A stretch of DNA of 64,000 bases from Bacteroidales bacterium (GCA_015060975.1 SUXI01000007.1:100452-164451); one strand, 5' to 3'; positions 36,287 to 47,057 are shown, counted from the stretch's first letter. A program made the numbers and translations. The notes: a model not told the origin generated them from the sequence alone.

Positions 36287-37813
36287 ATGAAAAAATCGAC
36301 GATATGGATATTAGCAATTTTAATGGGGCTTACGTTCATGGGATTGTTATATGTTCAAATTTCATATATGAAAAATATGATTAGAATGCGTGAGGACCAA
36401 TTCTCAGAGGGTGTAAAACGTAGTCTATATGCAGTTACAACAATGCTGGAACAAGATGAGACACGACATTTTCTTGAAGAAGATGTCGCCAAAACAGGGT
36501 CCTCACTTATTTTTACTCAGTATAATGATGAAAAATTACCGCAACAAACGGGAATCCGCTATTCGTTCAAAACAACATCGGGAGTTGAAGCAGATTTGAT
36601 GATAAAGGGAGATGCCGAAAAAATCAATCAAATTCAGGTTGCGCAGATGGATATTAAGAATCATTATAAATCGATAAAAGAAGTGCTTAGGGGGCAGTAT
36701 TTATATCAAAAAGGATTGATTGATGAGGTGATTCTTAATATTTTAAATCAAGCAAGCAACCGTCCAATGAGGGAGCGAGCTGATTCAGCTGTTGTAAGTT
36801 CCTATTTAAGATCTGAATTTGATAATAATGGCTTAAAGTTGCCATTTGAATTTGCTATTGTAAACCGCAATGGAGGAATAATATATAGTACATCGAATTA
36901 CAATCAATCGGCTGAAGATGAGGGTGTATTTGTACAAACATTGTTCCCCAATGATCCCTCAAATAAGATTAATTATATGAAGGTATTTTTTCCTACAAAA
37001 AAAGATTATATTTTCTCTTCGGTGAAATTTATGATACCTTCGTTTGCATTTACAATTATATTATTAATAATATTTATATTTACAATTATAGTGGTTTTTC
37101 GTCAAAAGAAGTTGACAGAAATGAAGAATGATTTTATTAATAATATGACTCATGAGTTTAAAACACCTATATCGTCGATTTCTCTTGCTGCTCAGATGTT
37201 AAATGATGATTCGGTAAGAAAATCTCCGGTAATGTTGCAACATATATCATCGGTAATTAATGATGAAACTAAAAGATTGCGTTTTCAAGTGGAGAAAGTG
37301 TTGCAAATGTCTATGTTTGAACGACAAAAGGCTACGCTTAAATTGCAAGAAATTGACGCTAACGCTGCTATTGAAAATATTGTTCACACATTTAAGTTAA
37401 AGGTTGAAAAGTATGGTGGACAAATTGAAGCTCGATTAAATGCAGAAGATCCCATTATAAATGTAGATGAAATGCATTTTACTAATGTAATTTTTAATTT
37501 ACTTGACAATGCAGTGAAATATCGAAAAGAAGATGTTCCTTTGAGATTGGTTGTTTCGTCGCGAAATGTGTCGGGGAATAAACTTGAAATTTCGATAGCA
37601 GATAATGGTATCGGGATTAAGAAAGAAAATCATAAACGAATATTTGAAAAATTTTATAGAGTTTCAACGGGTAATCGTCATGACGTAAAAGGTTTTGGTC
37701 TTGGTTTAGCATATGTGTATAAAATGGTACATGAGTTGGGTGGCGATATTCATGTTGAAAGTGAACTAAATGTTGGAACAAAATTTATAATAGTATTACC
37801 ATTAAATAACTAA
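36287..37813 (+). CDS. rprX: Sensor histidine kinase RprX
   Basis: This 508-residue membrane histidine kinase has transmembrane helices at about 6-24 and 250-272, enclosing a periplasmic sensor domain. The kinase core carries the H box FINNMTHEFKTPISS (phospho-His near 289), N box NVIFNLLDNAVKY, G1 ADNGIGI, F box FEKFYRV and G2 GFGLGL. The overall sequence and the 12-bp spacing to a RprY-like regulator identify it as RprX, described in Bacteroides fragilis, where it affects tetracycline resistance when expressed in E. coli. The natural signal is not known. Confidence 0.9.
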   Translation: MKKSTIWILAILMGLTFMGLLYVQISYMKNMIRMREDQFSEGVKRSLYAVTTMLEQDETRHFLEEDVAKTGSSLIFTQYNDEKLPQQTGIRYSFKTTSGVEADLMIKGDAEKINQIQVAQMDIKNHYKSIKEVLRGQYLYQKGLIDEVILNILNQASNRPMRERADSAVVSSYLRSEFDNNGLKLPFEFAIVNRNGGIIYSTSNYNQSAEDEGVFVQTLFPNDPSNKINYMKVFFPTKKDYIFSSVKFMIPSFAFTIILLIIFIFTIIVVFRQKKLTEMKNDFINNMTHEFKTPISSISLAAQMLNDDSVRKSPVMLQHISSVINDETKRLRFQVEKVLQMSMFERQKATLKLQEIDANAAIENIVHTFKLKVEKYGGQIEARLNAEDPIINVDEMHFTNVIFNLLDNAVKYRKEDVPLRLVVSSRNVSGNKLEISIADNGIGIKKENHKRIFEKFYRVSTGNRHDVKGFGLGLAYVYKMVHELGGDIHVESELNVGTKFIIVLPLNN

Positions 37814-37825
37814 AAATTAAAAATT

Positions 37826-38533
37826 ATGGAAGATCGTATGAAAATTCTATTGTGTGAAGATGATGAGAATCTTGGCATGTTATTGAGAGAATATCTTCAA
37901 GCTAAGGGTTTTAATGCCGACTTGTTTGCAGACGGTGAAAGTGGATATAAGGCATTCTTAAAAGGTAAATATGATATATGTGTGCTTGATGTGATGATGC
38001 CTAAAAAGGATGGATTTGCATTAGCTCAAGAAATCCGCACTGTAAATAGCGAAGTTCCTGTGATTTTCTTAACAGCAAAATCATTAAAAGAGGATATTCT
38101 TGAAGGCTTCAAAATAGGTGCTGATGATTATATCACAAAACCATTTTCAATGGAAGAGCTTGTGTTCCGTATTGAAGCTATATTGCGTCGAGTAAAAGGG
38201 AAGAAAGGAAAGGAAATTACCATGTATAAAATTGGGAAATTTACTTTTGATACCCAAAAACAAGTGCTTATGATTGATGATAAGGTTACAAAGTTGACTA
38301 CAAAAGAATCGGAGTTGCTAAGCCTTCTTTGTGCTCATGTTAATGAAATTCTTGAACGTAACTTTGCACTGAAAACAATTTGGATTGATGACAATTACTT
38401 TAACGCTCGAAGTATGGACGTTTACATTACAAAATTACGTAAACATCTTAAAGATGACCCATCGATTGAGATTATCAACATACATGGCAAGGGTTATAAA
38501 CTAATTGCACCAGATGTTGAAAAAAGTAAATAA
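37826..38533 (+). CDS. rprY: OmpR-family response regulator RprY
   Basis: This 235-residue regulator has a receiver domain (acidic pocket EDDE, phospho-acceptor Asp in VCVLDVMMPKKDG, conserved Thr in FLTAKS, Lys in ITKPFS) and a C-terminal winged-helix DNA-binding domain (LTTKESELLSLL...SMDVYITKLRKHLK). The start ILLCEDDENLGMLLREYLQAKGF closely resembles known RprY. It follows rprX at 12 bp. A hairpin terminator is found 22 bp downstream. Confidence 0.93.
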   Translation: MEDRMKILLCEDDENLGMLLREYLQAKGFNADLFADGESGYKAFLKGKYDICVLDVMMPKKDGFALAQEIRTVNSEVPVIFLTAKSLKEDILEGFKIGADDYITKPFSMEELVFRIEAILRRVKGKKGKEITMYKIGKFTFDTQKQVLMIDDKVTKLTTKESELLSLLCAHVNEILERNFALKTIWIDDNYFNARSMDVYITKLRKHLKDDPSIEIINIHGKGYKLIAPDVEKSK

Positions 38534-38554
38534 ACAATATTTATATGATTTATC

Positions 38555-38585
38555 AAGGTGAACTATCGTTATTGAGGTTCACCTT
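38555..38585 (+). terminator. Terminator after rprY
   Basis: AAGGTGAAC (38555-38563) pairs perfectly with GTTCACCTT (38577-38585) and is followed by TTATTTTGG, just after the rprY stop. Confidence 0.8.
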
Positions 38586-38611
38586 TTATTTTGGTATCCC
38601 CTAAAATAACA

Positions 38612-38752
38612 AGAGTGGAAATCCTCACGGATGCCACTCTCAAATTCCTACACATAGTACTTAAATGTTAGATTTAGTCGTCTATTTGAAATTATATGAA
38701 ATGTTATATAGACTTATTGGTATGTTTATAGTTAAGAAGATTTGTTTTATTT
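38612..38752 (-). ncRNA. Candidate small RNA between rprY and hppA
   Basis: The minus strand has a -7-like box TTACTTTG (38759-38766), then a GTCTAT/ATAGAC hairpin (38680-38713). It ends in a strong two-part hairpin (AGAGTGG/CCACTCT around ATCC-GTGA-GGAT, 38612-38640) followed by TTGTTATTTT. This is the layout of a roughly 140-nt sRNA with intrinsic terminator. The -7 box is one base off consensus. The hairpin could also be a second terminator for rprXY. Confidence 0.4.
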
Positions 38753-38766
38753 CTTAGGCAAAGTAA

Positions 38767-39049
38767 AGGATTTTTTTTTAATAAAGTAGCATTTTGAATA
38801 TTATGTTATATAACATGAAAATGACATTTTTATTTAAATTTAAACTAATTTATATATTGTAGTAACGAAAAATAGAGATTGAAAGATAGATTGTAATTTT
38901 TTCATCTGTTCTTGTGTTAGATTGTGAAAATATTAATAATGGTTAAAATTAACTTGTTAGATGGCAATATGTAAAAGAGTTTTGTTTAATTTTTCATAAC
39001 ACTGAATAATTTTGTTTTATTTTCTATTTAGCAATCTCATTGATTTATT
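38767..39049. other. A/T-rich intergenic region upstream of hppA
   Basis: About 280 bp of A/T-rich DNA with no credible ORF. I see no strong repeat or hairpin here apart from short A and T runs. Confidence 0.5.
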
Positions 39050-39057
39050 TATCTTTG
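39050..39057 (+). promoter_or_regulatory. -7 promoter box of hppA
   Basis: TATCTTTG matches TAnnTTTG, 30 nt before the ATG at 39088. Confidence 0.55.
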
Positions 39058-39087
39058 TATAGAAAGAAATATTAATAATATCAAATC

Positions 39088-41292
39088 ATGGAGTATAGTT
39101 TATTTTTATTGGCTCCGATAGCTTCTGTCGTAGCCTTGTTTTTTGCATGGCTCTTTTACCGTCAAATGATGCGCCAGAGCGAAGGTACTGAAATTATGGC
39201 TAAGATAGCCAGACATGTACGCAAAGGAGCAATGTCTTATTTGAAACAACAATATAAAGTTGTTGGTATAGTATTTTTGGTTTTAGTTGTTTTATTCTCA
39301 ATTATGGCGTATGGATTTGGAATTCAGAACCCGTGGGTTCCTGTTGCGTTTTTAACAGGTGGATTGTTTTCGGGTTTATCGGGATTCCTTGGAATGAAAA
39401 CGGCGACTTATGCATCAGCTCGAACTGCAAATGCAGCGACAAAATCCTTAAATAGTGGGCTTAAAATTGCATTTAGAAGTGGAGCTGTGATGGGGCTTGT
39501 CGTTGTTGGCTTAGGCTTGTTGGATATCTCATTTTGGTATATTTTATTAGATTGGATTATTCCAAGTAATGGTGCGTCGGATGTGGCAAAGTTATGTATG
39601 ATAACAACTACTATGCTCACTTTTGGAATGGGTGCAAGTACTCAAGCGTTATTTGCTCGTGTTGGTGGTGGTATTTATACTAAAGCCGCCGATGTTGGTG
39701 CCGATCTTGTAGGAAAAGTGGAAGCCGGGATTCCCGAAGATGATCCTCGTAACCCAGCGACTATTGCCGATAATGTAGGAGATAATGTAGGAGATGTTGC
39801 AGGTATGGGGGCCGATTTGTATGAATCTTATTGCGGTTCAATATTAGCGACTTCTGCGCTTGGTGCTGCGGCGTTTATGGCAACCGGTGATGTTGGAATG
39901 CAATATAAGGCTGTAATTGCACCTATGTTGATTGCTGCAGTAGGTATTTTCCTCTCTATTATTGGTATATTTGCGGTGAGAACAAACGAGAATGCTACGA
40001 TGAAAGATTTGTTGAAATCACTTTCATTAGGTACTAATTTAAGTTCTGCATTGATTGTTGTTGCCACTTTTGCTATTTTATGGTTATTGGGTTTGTCAAA
40101 TTGGTGGCAAGTTTCTTGTTCTGTGGTTATAGGGCTTTTAGTTGGTATTGTCATTGGTCAATCAACAGAATATTATACATCACAATCATATAAACCAACA
40201 AAAAAATTGTCTGAAAGTGGAAAGACCGGACCTGCTACAGTTATTATTTCTGGTGTAGGTTTAGGCATGGTTTCAACTGCAATTCCGGTTGTTGCAGTCG
40301 TAGTAGGTATAATTTTATCATATTGGTTCGCTTCTGGCTTTGATTTTTCAAATGTAGGTATGGGATTATACGGAATTGGTATTGCTGCGGTTGGTATGCT
40401 ATCAACATTGGGAATTACCCTTGCAACCGATGCATACGGACCAATTGCTGATAATGCAGGTGGCAATGCTGAAATGAGTGGTTTAGGTGCCGAAGTAAGA
40501 AAACGTACCGATGCACTGGATTCCCTTGGAAATACTACAGCTGCAACAGGCAAAGGCTTTGCGATTGGTTCTGCAGCTTTGACTGGCCTTGCATTATTAG
40601 CTTCATATATTGAGGAAATACGTATAGGATTGGAGCGAATAGGAACAACCGTATTAAATATGCCAAATGGAGTTGATGTTGCGATAAAAGAAGCGTCATT
40701 TACCGATTTCATGGTTTATTTTGATGTAACTTTAATGAACCCTAAGGTCTTATCGGGTATGTTTATAGGAGCGATGATGGCGTTTCTGTTTTGTGGCTTA
40801 ACAATGAATGCAGTAGGTCGCGCAGCTCAAAGCATGGTTGAAGAAGTTCGTAGGCAATTCCGAGAAATAAAGGGGATTTTAACAGGAGAATCGGAACCGG
40901 ATTATGCTCGTTGTGTGCAAATATCGACTAAAGGTGCTCAGCGTGAAATGATATTTCCATCATTATTGGCAATAATTGTTCCAATATTAACAGGTGTTAT
41001 CTTTGGGGTAACCGGAGTAATCGGGCTTTTGGTTGGAGGTCTTTCTGCTGGATTTGTGCTTGCTATCTTTATGGCAAATGCAGGTGGCGCTTGGGATAAT
41101 GCTAAAAAATATGTGGAAGAAGGTAACTTTGGAGGTAAAGGTAGTGATGTACATAAAGCGACAGTGGTTGGTGATACTGTTGGTGATCCATTTAAAGATA
41201 CTTCAGGTCCAAGTCTAAATATTTTGATAAAGCTGATGTCTATGGTGGCAATTGTAATGGCCGGGTTGACAGTTACATGGAGTTTGTTCTAA
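39088..41292 (+). CDS. hppA: Membrane-bound ion-pumping pyrophosphatase
   Basis: This is a 734-residue protein with about 16 membrane helices. It couples pyrophosphate hydrolysis to Na+ and/or H+ export. Substrate motifs are present: [21 protein letters not shown] with [19 protein letters not shown], a central [17 protein letters not shown], and C-terminal [15 protein letters not shown]. The segment [10 protein letters not shown] has Ala, not Lys, at the position that decides cation dependence, which places it in the K+-dependent class. These are mostly Na+ pumps in Bacteroidetes, but pump specificity is inferred. Followed by a terminator. Confidence 0.96.
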   Translation: MEYSLFLLAPIASVVALFFAWLFYRQMMRQSEGTEIMAKIARHVRKGAMSYLKQQYKVVGIVFLVLVVLFSIMAYGFGIQNPWVPVAFLTGGLFSGLSGFLGMKTATYASARTANAATKSLNSGLKIAFRSGAVMGLVVVGLGLLDISFWYILLDWIIPSNGASDVAKLCMITTTMLTFGMGASTQALFARVGGGIYTKAADVGADLVGKVEAGIPEDDPRNPATIADNVGDNVGDVAGMGADLYESYCGSILATSALGAAAFMATGDVGMQYKAVIAPMLIAAVGIFLSIIGIFAVRTNENATMKDLLKSLSLGTNLSSALIVVATFAILWLLGLSNWWQVSCSVVIGLLVGIVIGQSTEYYTSQSYKPTKKLSESGKTGPATVIISGVGLGMVSTAIPVVAVVVGIILSYWFASGFDFSNVGMGLYGIGIAAVGMLSTLGITLATDAYGPIADNAGGNAEMSGLGAEVRKRTDALDSLGNTTAATGKGFAIGSAALTGLALLASYIEEIRIGLERIGTTVLNMPNGVDVAIKEASFTDFMVYFDVTLMNPKVLSGMFIGAMMAFLFCGLTMNAVGRAAQSMVEEVRRQFREIKGILTGESEPDYARCVQISTKGAQREMIFPSLLAIIVPILTGVIFGVTGVIGLLVGGLSAGFVLAIFMANAGGAWDNAKKYVEEGNFGGKGSDVHKATVVGDTVGDPFKDTSGPSLNILIKLMSMVAIVMAGLTVTWSLF

Positions 41293-41313
41293 TAAATGAG
41301 TTTTAAACAAAAA

Positions 41314-41334
41314 AACAACCATTTAATGGTTGTT
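41314..41334. terminator. Bidirectional terminator between hppA and the TPR gene
   Basis: AACAACCATTTAATGGTTGTT is almost fully self-complementary, with A-runs before and T-runs after it, so it can stop both convergent transcripts. Confidence 0.8.
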
Positions 41335-41357
41335 TTTTTGTTTAAAGTAATAATAGT

Positions 41358-42944
41358 TTATTTAAAAATTAATGAGTATTGAGTCATTAAAGAGTTAAAT
41401 CTTTTATCATTTCTTATCGGTGCGACATTCACATTGGTATCGTTATTTTTAACCCAATTATGGTAGTTTGAGTATCCTTTTTGTAGTGAAGTTTTCATGC
41501 ATTCAAATGCTTTGTCTGTATCTCCGATTTGAGAATATAAACATGCGCCATAATAGTTTTTTATGCCATCATTGTCGGTTGTATTTTGTAATATATTTTC
41601 AATCCAAGCAATTGCCTCATCGTATTTATTAAGTGATAACAAAGCAAAACCCTTTAATGAATTTATGTTTGTTTTTTCAAAATTCATTTCAACGACCCTT
41701 TCGTAAAGATATTTTGCATCGTTGGGTTGGTTAAGTTTCTTGTCTAATAGGTCTGCTTTTAGAAGTAAATAGTATGGGTTATTGGCTTCATTAAGTATTG
41801 CTTCACCATATAATGCGGATGCTTGTTCTTGTTTTTGCAAATCGCTTATGTTTAATCCTTTCTCTATAATAGCCGGAGTATAATTGGCATTTATTTTTAG
41901 TGCTATATCACAAAATTTTACAGCTTCATCAGCTCTATCTGATGCTCTTAAAATTTGTGCTTTGATTGTATTGTATTCGCAATTTTGTTGGTCTCCGTTT
42001 ATTGCATAGTTTATATTATATATTGCGTCTTTGTAATCGCCAAGGGCATATTGACATTTTGCAATATCTTTATGCAATCCGTGATAGTTATATAGGTTTT
42101 CGTTTACAATTTTTTTAAAATCGGCAAGAGCTGCACTATAATTGAAATGTTCACATGCTATTACACCTCGCACATAATAATGCATACCAACTTTCGGCGC
42201 ATGACGTATTGCATTACTCAATCCGGTTATTACAGAATTATAGTCGCTATTAGCCAATTCAATTAGTTCATGTAGCGCTTTTGCATTGCCGTCCATGCTT
42301 AATGAAATTATCAAATCATCTACCGCTCCAATATTGTTTCCCATCATTTTTCTGACTGATGCGCGTTTTACAAAAACGTTAGCGTCAGAAGATGCGATAG
42401 CGACAGCATTATCGGCATATTCATTTGCAAGTTCTTTATCGTTTTCTAAAACTGCAATTCTGGCAATACCAATTAACGCTTCAACGCTTCTATTATTTAA
42501 ACGTAGCATACGTTTATAGTCGGCTTTGGCAGCGATATAATCTTTTAGCATGTATTCTGCATTTGCTTTGCGGTAGAGTATGGAGTATGAATTTTTGTCA
42601 AGATTATAAGCCTCATTTAAGTCATTAAGGGCTTTTTCATAATCTTTAGTCGCTTCATATATACTTGCTCTTATGTTTAAAGCTTGTAGCTTCATGTCGG
42701 TTTCTGTTGCCGGAATGTATGCCAACGCATTGTTGATGTCACTTAGAGCATTATTATATATGTCTCGATTATAATATTCAATGGCTCGTTTAAAATACAC
42801 ATCATAATCTTGTGGATTTTCATCGAGTTGTTGTTGATAAACATCCATCATCGCTTTCGTGATTGGGTTATCAAGACCATTTTGTGCATTAATTGATATT
42901 GTAAAACAAGAAATTAACGTTGAAATAAAAATTAAAAGTCTCAT
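41358..42944 (-). CDS. Exported tetratricopeptide-repeat protein
   Basis: This 528-residue protein has a signal peptide (MRLLIFISTLISCFTISINA) and then about a dozen TPR units across the whole length (for example ALSDINNALAYIP, ALNDLNEAYNLDKNSYSILYRKA, AIYNINYAINGDQQ, AIAWIENILQ). It probably acts as a periplasmic protein-interaction scaffold. The client is unknown. It is the last gene of the mnmA-bfn-rsmE-kdsA-TPR cluster, 5 bp after kdsA. Confidence 0.85.
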   Translation of the reverse strand: MRLLIFISTLISCFTISINAQNGLDNPITKAMMDVYQQQLDENPQDYDVYFKRAIEYYNRDIYNNALSDINNALAYIPATETDMKLQALNIRASIYEATKDYEKALNDLNEAYNLDKNSYSILYRKANAEYMLKDYIAAKADYKRMLRLNNRSVEALIGIARIAVLENDKELANEYADNAVAIASSDANVFVKRASVRKMMGNNIGAVDDLIISLSMDGNAKALHELIELANSDYNSVITGLSNAIRHAPKVGMHYYVRGVIACEHFNYSAALADFKKIVNENLYNYHGLHKDIAKCQYALGDYKDAIYNINYAINGDQQNCEYNTIKAQILRASDRADEAVKFCDIALKINANYTPAIIEKGLNISDLQKQEQASALYGEAILNEANNPYYLLLKADLLDKKLNQPNDAKYLYERVVEMNFEKTNINSLKGFALLSLNKYDEAIAWIENILQNTTDNDGIKNYYGACLYSQIGDTDKAFECMKTSLQKGYSNYHNWVKNNDTNVNVAPIRNDKRFNSLMTQYSLIFK

Positions 42945-42949
42945 CGCAA

Positions 42950-43768
42950 TTATAATTGATTTATGGTTTCTTTGATTTTGGTTAAATTATGTAGTAACCT
43001 TGGAATGTAATCCAATTTAAGCATATTGGCTCCATCACTTTTTGCTATTGCAGGATTTTGATGAGTTTCAATAAATAATCCGTCAACACCAACTGCAATA
43101 CCGGCACGAGCGATTGTTTCAATTAATTCGGGGCGACCACCTGTAACACCTGCGGTTTGATTGGGTTGCTGAAGTGAGTGGGTTACATCCAAAATAACAG
43201 GGCAATTACATTTTTGCATCTCAGGAATTCCACGATAATCAACAATAAGGTCTTGATAACCAAATGTAGTGCCTCGTTCCGTAATTGCAACTTGATTATT
43301 CCCTGTATCTCTTATTTTTTGAACGGCAAAACTCATTGCCTCAGGAGATAAGAATTGTCCTTTTTTTATATTGACGAATTTCCCGGTTTTAGCGGCGGCA
43401 ACAAGTAAATCTGTTTGACGGCAAAGAAATGCCGGAATTTGTAGAATATCAACATATTCAGCGGCGATTGCAGCTTCTTCAGCATTATGAATATCTGTTA
43501 CAACCGGTATTTTATAAGTATTTCTTATTTTTGCTAATATCCTTAACGCTTCAATGTCTCCTATTCCTGTAAAAGAATCAATACGAGATCTATTCGCTTT
43601 GCGGTAACTGCCTTTGAACACATATGGGATATTAAGTTTAGTTGTTACTTCAATGATTCTTTCGGCAATTTCGAGTGCCATTTCTTCACCTTCAATGACG
43701 CATGGACCGGCTAGAAGAAAGAAATTTTGTGTTGATGAGGATTTTAAATAATCAATCATTGTATCCAT
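42950..43768 (-). CDS. kdsA: 3-deoxy-8-phosphooctulonate synthase (KDO-8-P synthase)
   Basis: This 272-residue class I aldolase-fold enzyme condenses PEP with arabinose-5-phosphate to make KDO-8-phosphate for the LPS core. Motifs are FLLAGPCVIEGEE, YVFKGSYRKANRSR, DIHNAEEA, IPAFLCRQTDLL, KKGQFLSPE, FGYQDLIVDYRGIP and DVTHSLQQPN. Length is normal. It sits 4 bp after rsmE. The Asn in the KANRSR motif marks the metal-independent type in family knowledge, to be confirmed by alignment. Confidence 0.96.
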   Translation of the reverse strand: MDTMIDYLKSSSTQNFFLLAGPCVIEGEEMALEIAERIIEVTTKLNIPYVFKGSYRKANRSRIDSFTGIGDIEALRILAKIRNTYKIPVVTDIHNAEEAAIAAEYVDILQIPAFLCRQTDLLVAAAKTGKFVNIKKGQFLSPEAMSFAVQKIRDTGNNQVAITERGTTFGYQDLIVDYRGIPEMQKCNCPVILDVTHSLQQPNQTAGVTGGRPELIETIARAGIAVGVDGLFIETHQNPAIAKSDGANMLKLDYIPRLLHNLTKIKETINQL

Positions 43769-43772
43769 TCAT

Positions 43773-44483
43773 TTATTGATTTATTTGATTTATAATATGG
43801 CAAATTTGGCATGATACCAATGCTGCAGTTTCTGTTCTTAAACGATTATCACCTAAACTAATTGGTTTATATCCATTATTAATAGCATGAGTTATTTCAT
43901 CAATGGAAAAATCTCCTTCGGGACCAATCAAAATTATAGTATCTTTATTTGGTTTATATTCTTTGCTAAAAAGTAATCGAGGTATGGATGGAGAGCAATA
44001 TGCGATAAATTTTTGTGTTGCATCATTATTTTTAATAAATTCAGAGATTGTTGTCATCGGTCCGATTTTTGGTAGCACAGTTTTTAGCGATTGTTTCATC
44101 GCTGATATTGCTATCTTTTCCATTCGTTCCGGTTTAATTTCTTTACGTTCCGAATAACGACATTTCAACGGTACAATATTGTTGATACCTACTTCTGTTA
44201 ACTTTTCAATTAACCATTCCATACGATCCATGTTTTTTGTAGGTGCAACAGCTATTGTAATGTTATTATTCCACGATAAAGGGATATTTTCGCTATTAAT
44301 AATTTTAACGAGCGTCTTTTTGGTATGAGCGTCTATTATCTGACATTCATACCGATACCCTTTCCCATCAATAACTTCAATAAAATCACCCGATTTCATC
44401 CTTAACACCTTTACACAATGTTGGGATTCACTTTCGGGTAATATCGGATTTATAGATATGTCGGGAGCATAGAACTGAATCAT
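43773..44483 (-). CDS. rsmE: 16S rRNA m3U1498 methyltransferase
   Basis: This 236-residue SPOUT methyltransferase has an N-terminal PUA-like RNA-binding part (ESQHCVKVLRMKSGDFIEVIDGKG), then the SPOUT knot with EWLIEKLTEVGINNIVPLKC.YSER, IGPEGDFSIDEI and SLGDNRLRTETAAL. It methylates N3 of U1498 in 16S rRNA. The start overlaps the nuclease gene stop by 4 bp and kdsA follows 4 bp downstream. Confidence 0.95.
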   Translation of the reverse strand: MIQFYAPDISINPILPESESQHCVKVLRMKSGDFIEVIDGKGYRYECQIIDAHTKKTLVKIINSENIPLSWNNNITIAVAPTKNMDRMEWLIEKLTEVGINNIVPLKCRYSERKEIKPERMEKIAISAMKQSLKTVLPKIGPMTTISEFIKNNDATQKFIAYCSPSIPRLLFSKEYKPNKDTIILIGPEGDFSIDEITHAINNGYKPISLGDNRLRTETAALVSCQICHIINQINQ

Positions 44484-45076
44484 TTCTTAGATTTTATTAT
44501 TTCATTTATTTTTGCCGCTTCTTCATACTCTTCCAATTCAATATGAAGATTAAGTTTGAGCTCAAGTTCCTCTATGGTTAAATCCTCAAGATTTTGATTG
44601 GATTTATGTTGTGTCAAATCCTTTTCTAAAACGTAAGTGTCATTTCCTGACATTTCTAACATAAATCCTGTCTCATCAATTATTTTTTGAGTGGTATATA
44701 TAGGCGTTTTTGTGCGTAACGCTATTGCAATGGCATCAGATGTGCGAGAGTCTATTGTTATTTGTCTTTCCCCATTGTCAAATGTTAATTCTGATGAAAA
44801 AATTCCATCTTCGAATTTGTATATAAAAACTTCTGTTAATTTGATGCCAAATGCTTGTGACATACTTACTATCAAATCGTGAGTTAATGGTCGGGGCATG
44901 GTTATATGTTCCATCCTTATGGCTATGGATTGAGCTTCCGATGCACCAATAACAATAGGTATATGATGCAAGCCCTTTTCTTCGGCGAGTATTAATGCGT
45001 ATGCACCTGACCGAATTTGACTGTATGATATGCCCACAATTTTTAGTTTAATTTTATTGTCCATAAATAACCTCAT
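44480..45076 (-). CDS. Bifunctional nuclease family protein (DUF151 + UvrB/UvrC motif)
   Basis: This 198-residue protein has a DUF151 bifunctional-nuclease domain in the first 140 residues ([19 protein letters not shown] [47 protein letters not shown]) and a C-terminal UVR-type helix hairpin ([23 protein letters not shown]). Activity on RNA and DNA was reported for homologues, but the physiological role is unclear. It overlaps both neighbours by 4 bp (mnmA upstream, rsmE downstream). Confidence 0.9.
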   Translation of the reverse strand: MRLFMDNKIKLKIVGISYSQIRSGAYALILAEEKGLHHIPIVIGASEAQSIAIRMEHITMPRPLTHDLIVSMSQAFGIKLTEVFIYKFEDGIFSSELTFDNGERQITIDSRTSDAIAIALRTKTPIYTTQKIIDETGFMLEMSGNDTYVLEKDLTQHKSNQNLEDLTIEELELKLNLHIELEEYEEAAKINEIIKSKK

Positions 45077-46149
45077 TTTATGTTTTGTCCGGTTATTATT
45101 CCACTACCATAACATAAATGTTTATTTTTATCATATATAACGGCAAATTGTCCAGGAGCAATACCTTGGACTTTTTCTTCCGATTCAATCAAATATTCCA
45201 TATTACCTAAATGAGTAAGTCGTGCGGGTATGAAGTTAGGCATGTGCCTGTTTTTAAAAGTAATTTCAACGCTATTGCAATTTCCTTCCCAAGGATTGCC
45301 CGAAATGAAGTGCATTTCATCGAGGTGAAGCGTTTTGCCATATTGTTTTTCGGTATCATATCCGTTACTCACATAAATCACATTGTCATGAACATTTTTT
45401 TTGACAACATACCAAGGACCGCCACTAAGTCCAAGTCCTTTGCGTTGTCCGATTGTATGAAACCAATAACCGTTGTGCAGTCCTAATTTTCGACCAGTTT
45501 CAAGTTCAATAATTGCACCTTTTTTCTCTCCAAGATGACGTTTGATAAAATCGTTGTAATTTATCTTACCGAGAAAACATATTCCTTGACTATCTTTGCG
45601 ATATGCATTTGGCATTTGGGTTTTTATCGCAATTTCTCGAACTTCGGCTTTAGGTATGTTTCCTATGGGGAACATTAAATGGCATAGTTGAGAATAGTCA
45701 ATACGTGCCAAAAAGTCAGTTTGATCTTTTACGGGGTCAACAGCGGTAGATAGAAAAGTTTTATTGTCAATAATCGTTGTTGACGCATAGTGTCCGGTTG
45801 CGGTTTTGTCAAACTCATGTCCCCAACGTTGCTCAAAGTAACCGAATTTGATCATTTTATTGCACATGATGTCGGGATTTGGAGTTAAACCTTGTTTTAC
45901 TGTATGTAAAGCGTATTCCATAACATTTTCCCAATATTCTTCATGTAATGACACAATATCAAAAGGTAGATTGTATTTTCGTGCTATATAACTGCACATC
46001 TCAATGTCTTCCTCGGCAGAGCAATCACCTTCGTCTGTATCAAGTCCTATTCTTATATAAAATAAATGAGGCTCATGACCTTGTTCAAGTAGTCGATATA
46101 CGCTTACAGCACTATCAACACCTCCTGATATTAATGCGGCTACTTTCAT
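45073..46149 (-). CDS. mnmA: tRNA-uridine 2-sulfurtransferase MnmA
   Basis: This 358-residue PP-loop enzyme thiolates U34 of Glu, Gln and Lys tRNAs. The PP loop is [18 protein letters not shown], followed by [16 protein letters not shown] with the first catalytic Cys, [24 protein letters not shown] with the second Cys, and [18 protein letters not shown]. Length is normal. It heads the mnmA-bfn-rsmE-kdsA-TPR operon, whose genes overlap or nearly so. The thioredoxin-like gene ends 8 bp upstream. Confidence 0.96.
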   Translation of the reverse strand: MKVAALISGGVDSAVSVYRLLEQGHEPHLFYIRIGLDTDEGDCSAEEDIEMCSYIARKYNLPFDIVSLHEEYWENVMEYALHTVKQGLTPNPDIMCNKMIKFGYFEQRWGHEFDKTATGHYASTTIIDNKTFLSTAVDPVKDQTDFLARIDYSQLCHLMFPIGNIPKAEVREIAIKTQMPNAYRKDSQGICFLGKINYNDFIKRHLGEKKGAIIELETGRKLGLHNGYWFHTIGQRKGLGLSGGPWYVVKKNVHDNVIYVSNGYDTEKQYGKTLHLDEMHFISGNPWEGNCNSVEITFKNRHMPNFIPARLTHLGNMEYLIESEEKVQGIAPGQFAVIYDKNKHLCYGSGIITGQNIK

Positions 46150-46157
46150 TCTATCGG

Positions 46158-47036
46158 TTAAAGTTTTATATTATTTACAACCATTAAAATTCCATCGACA
46201 TTTAAATTTTTTGCAACAATTTTGTGTTTATTATCAAGTTGATATATCGAAGGGGTTGTACGCATATCAAATAATTCATAAATGTTTTCACAGGCTCCTA
46301 TTATCCAATTTTTAGGGTAATCAGCAACTTCATTTTTCCAACTATCATCAGCAATCCCGGGATATATACTTGCAATTTTTATCACTCCTGCATCAATCAA
46401 TTTGTTTAGGTTTGTGTCAGTAGCAAGCCTCACTTTCGCTAATCGGCAATCAATACAATCGGGGTCATTGAAAAACAATATTATTGCAGGTGCTTTGATT
46501 GAATCAAAATGCTGCTTATTGCCATTGGGAGTAGTATATTCAAAAGATGGAGCGGTAGTGCCAATTGATGAGTTCTTTAACACTGTCGCTTGGTGTGCAT
46601 ATCTGGCTTTTTCAGCTTTAGATATTTTTTTTGTTTGCGTTATAGCTGTAGCAAATGGCAAATATAGTTCGTCACTCCAAAACAAAGCACTGTCACTATA
46701 TAATGTTTCCTCGGCTATTTCGGCAAGATAGAGCATGTTTTTTGGAGACTTCTGCACTTCCTTGATTAATTTGTCAATAGATGTATATATGGTGTCGCTT
46801 GATGCATATTGCATATATGTAACATAATCAATAAATGCTTTTTTCATTTTTTTGCGAGAAGAAAAAGCTGACTTTAAATTACATTTATCCCAAAAATGAA
46901 TTACTACATAATTTGCTCGTTGAGATAAACTATTTAAAGATTCGGGTGCTTGTGGGTATTGAAAAAAAGTATCTTCGGCAAATGCTATTGCAGATGAAAG
47001 AAATGTTATGATTAAAAATAATATGTTTTTTTTCAT
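46158..47036 (-). CDS. Exported thioredoxin-like protein (DUF5106-like)
   Basis: About 292 residues from ATG 47036; the frame extends upstream but that part lacks a signal peptide and crosses the -7 box. The signal peptide ([20 protein letters not shown]) is followed by a helical DUF5106-like region ([21 protein letters not shown]) and a C-terminal thioredoxin fold, with [16 protein letters not shown] holding a CxxC pair and TPSIYQLD the cis-Pro. It is probably a periplasmic thiol-redox protein. It lies 8 bp before mnmA and is co-oriented. Confidence 0.8.
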   Translation of the reverse strand: MKKNILFLIITFLSSAIAFAEDTFFQYPQAPESLNSLSQRANYVVIHFWDKCNLKSAFSSRKKMKKAFIDYVTYMQYASSDTIYTSIDKLIKEVQKSPKNMLYLAEIAEETLYSDSALFWSDELYLPFATAITQTKKISKAEKARYAHQATVLKNSSIGTTAPSFEYTTPNGNKQHFDSIKAPAIILFFNDPDCIDCRLAKVRLATDTNLNKLIDAGVIKIASIYPGIADDSWKNEVADYPKNWIIGACENIYELFDMRTTPSIYQLDNKHKIVAKNLNVDGILMVVNNIKL

Positions 47037-47057
47037 TTTGGCATATTGTTTGCAGTA

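Noticed and set aside
39408..40712. Antisense frames of 70-179 codons inside hppA
   Set aside because: They mirror the codon pattern of the pyrophosphatase gene and have no promoter or family features.
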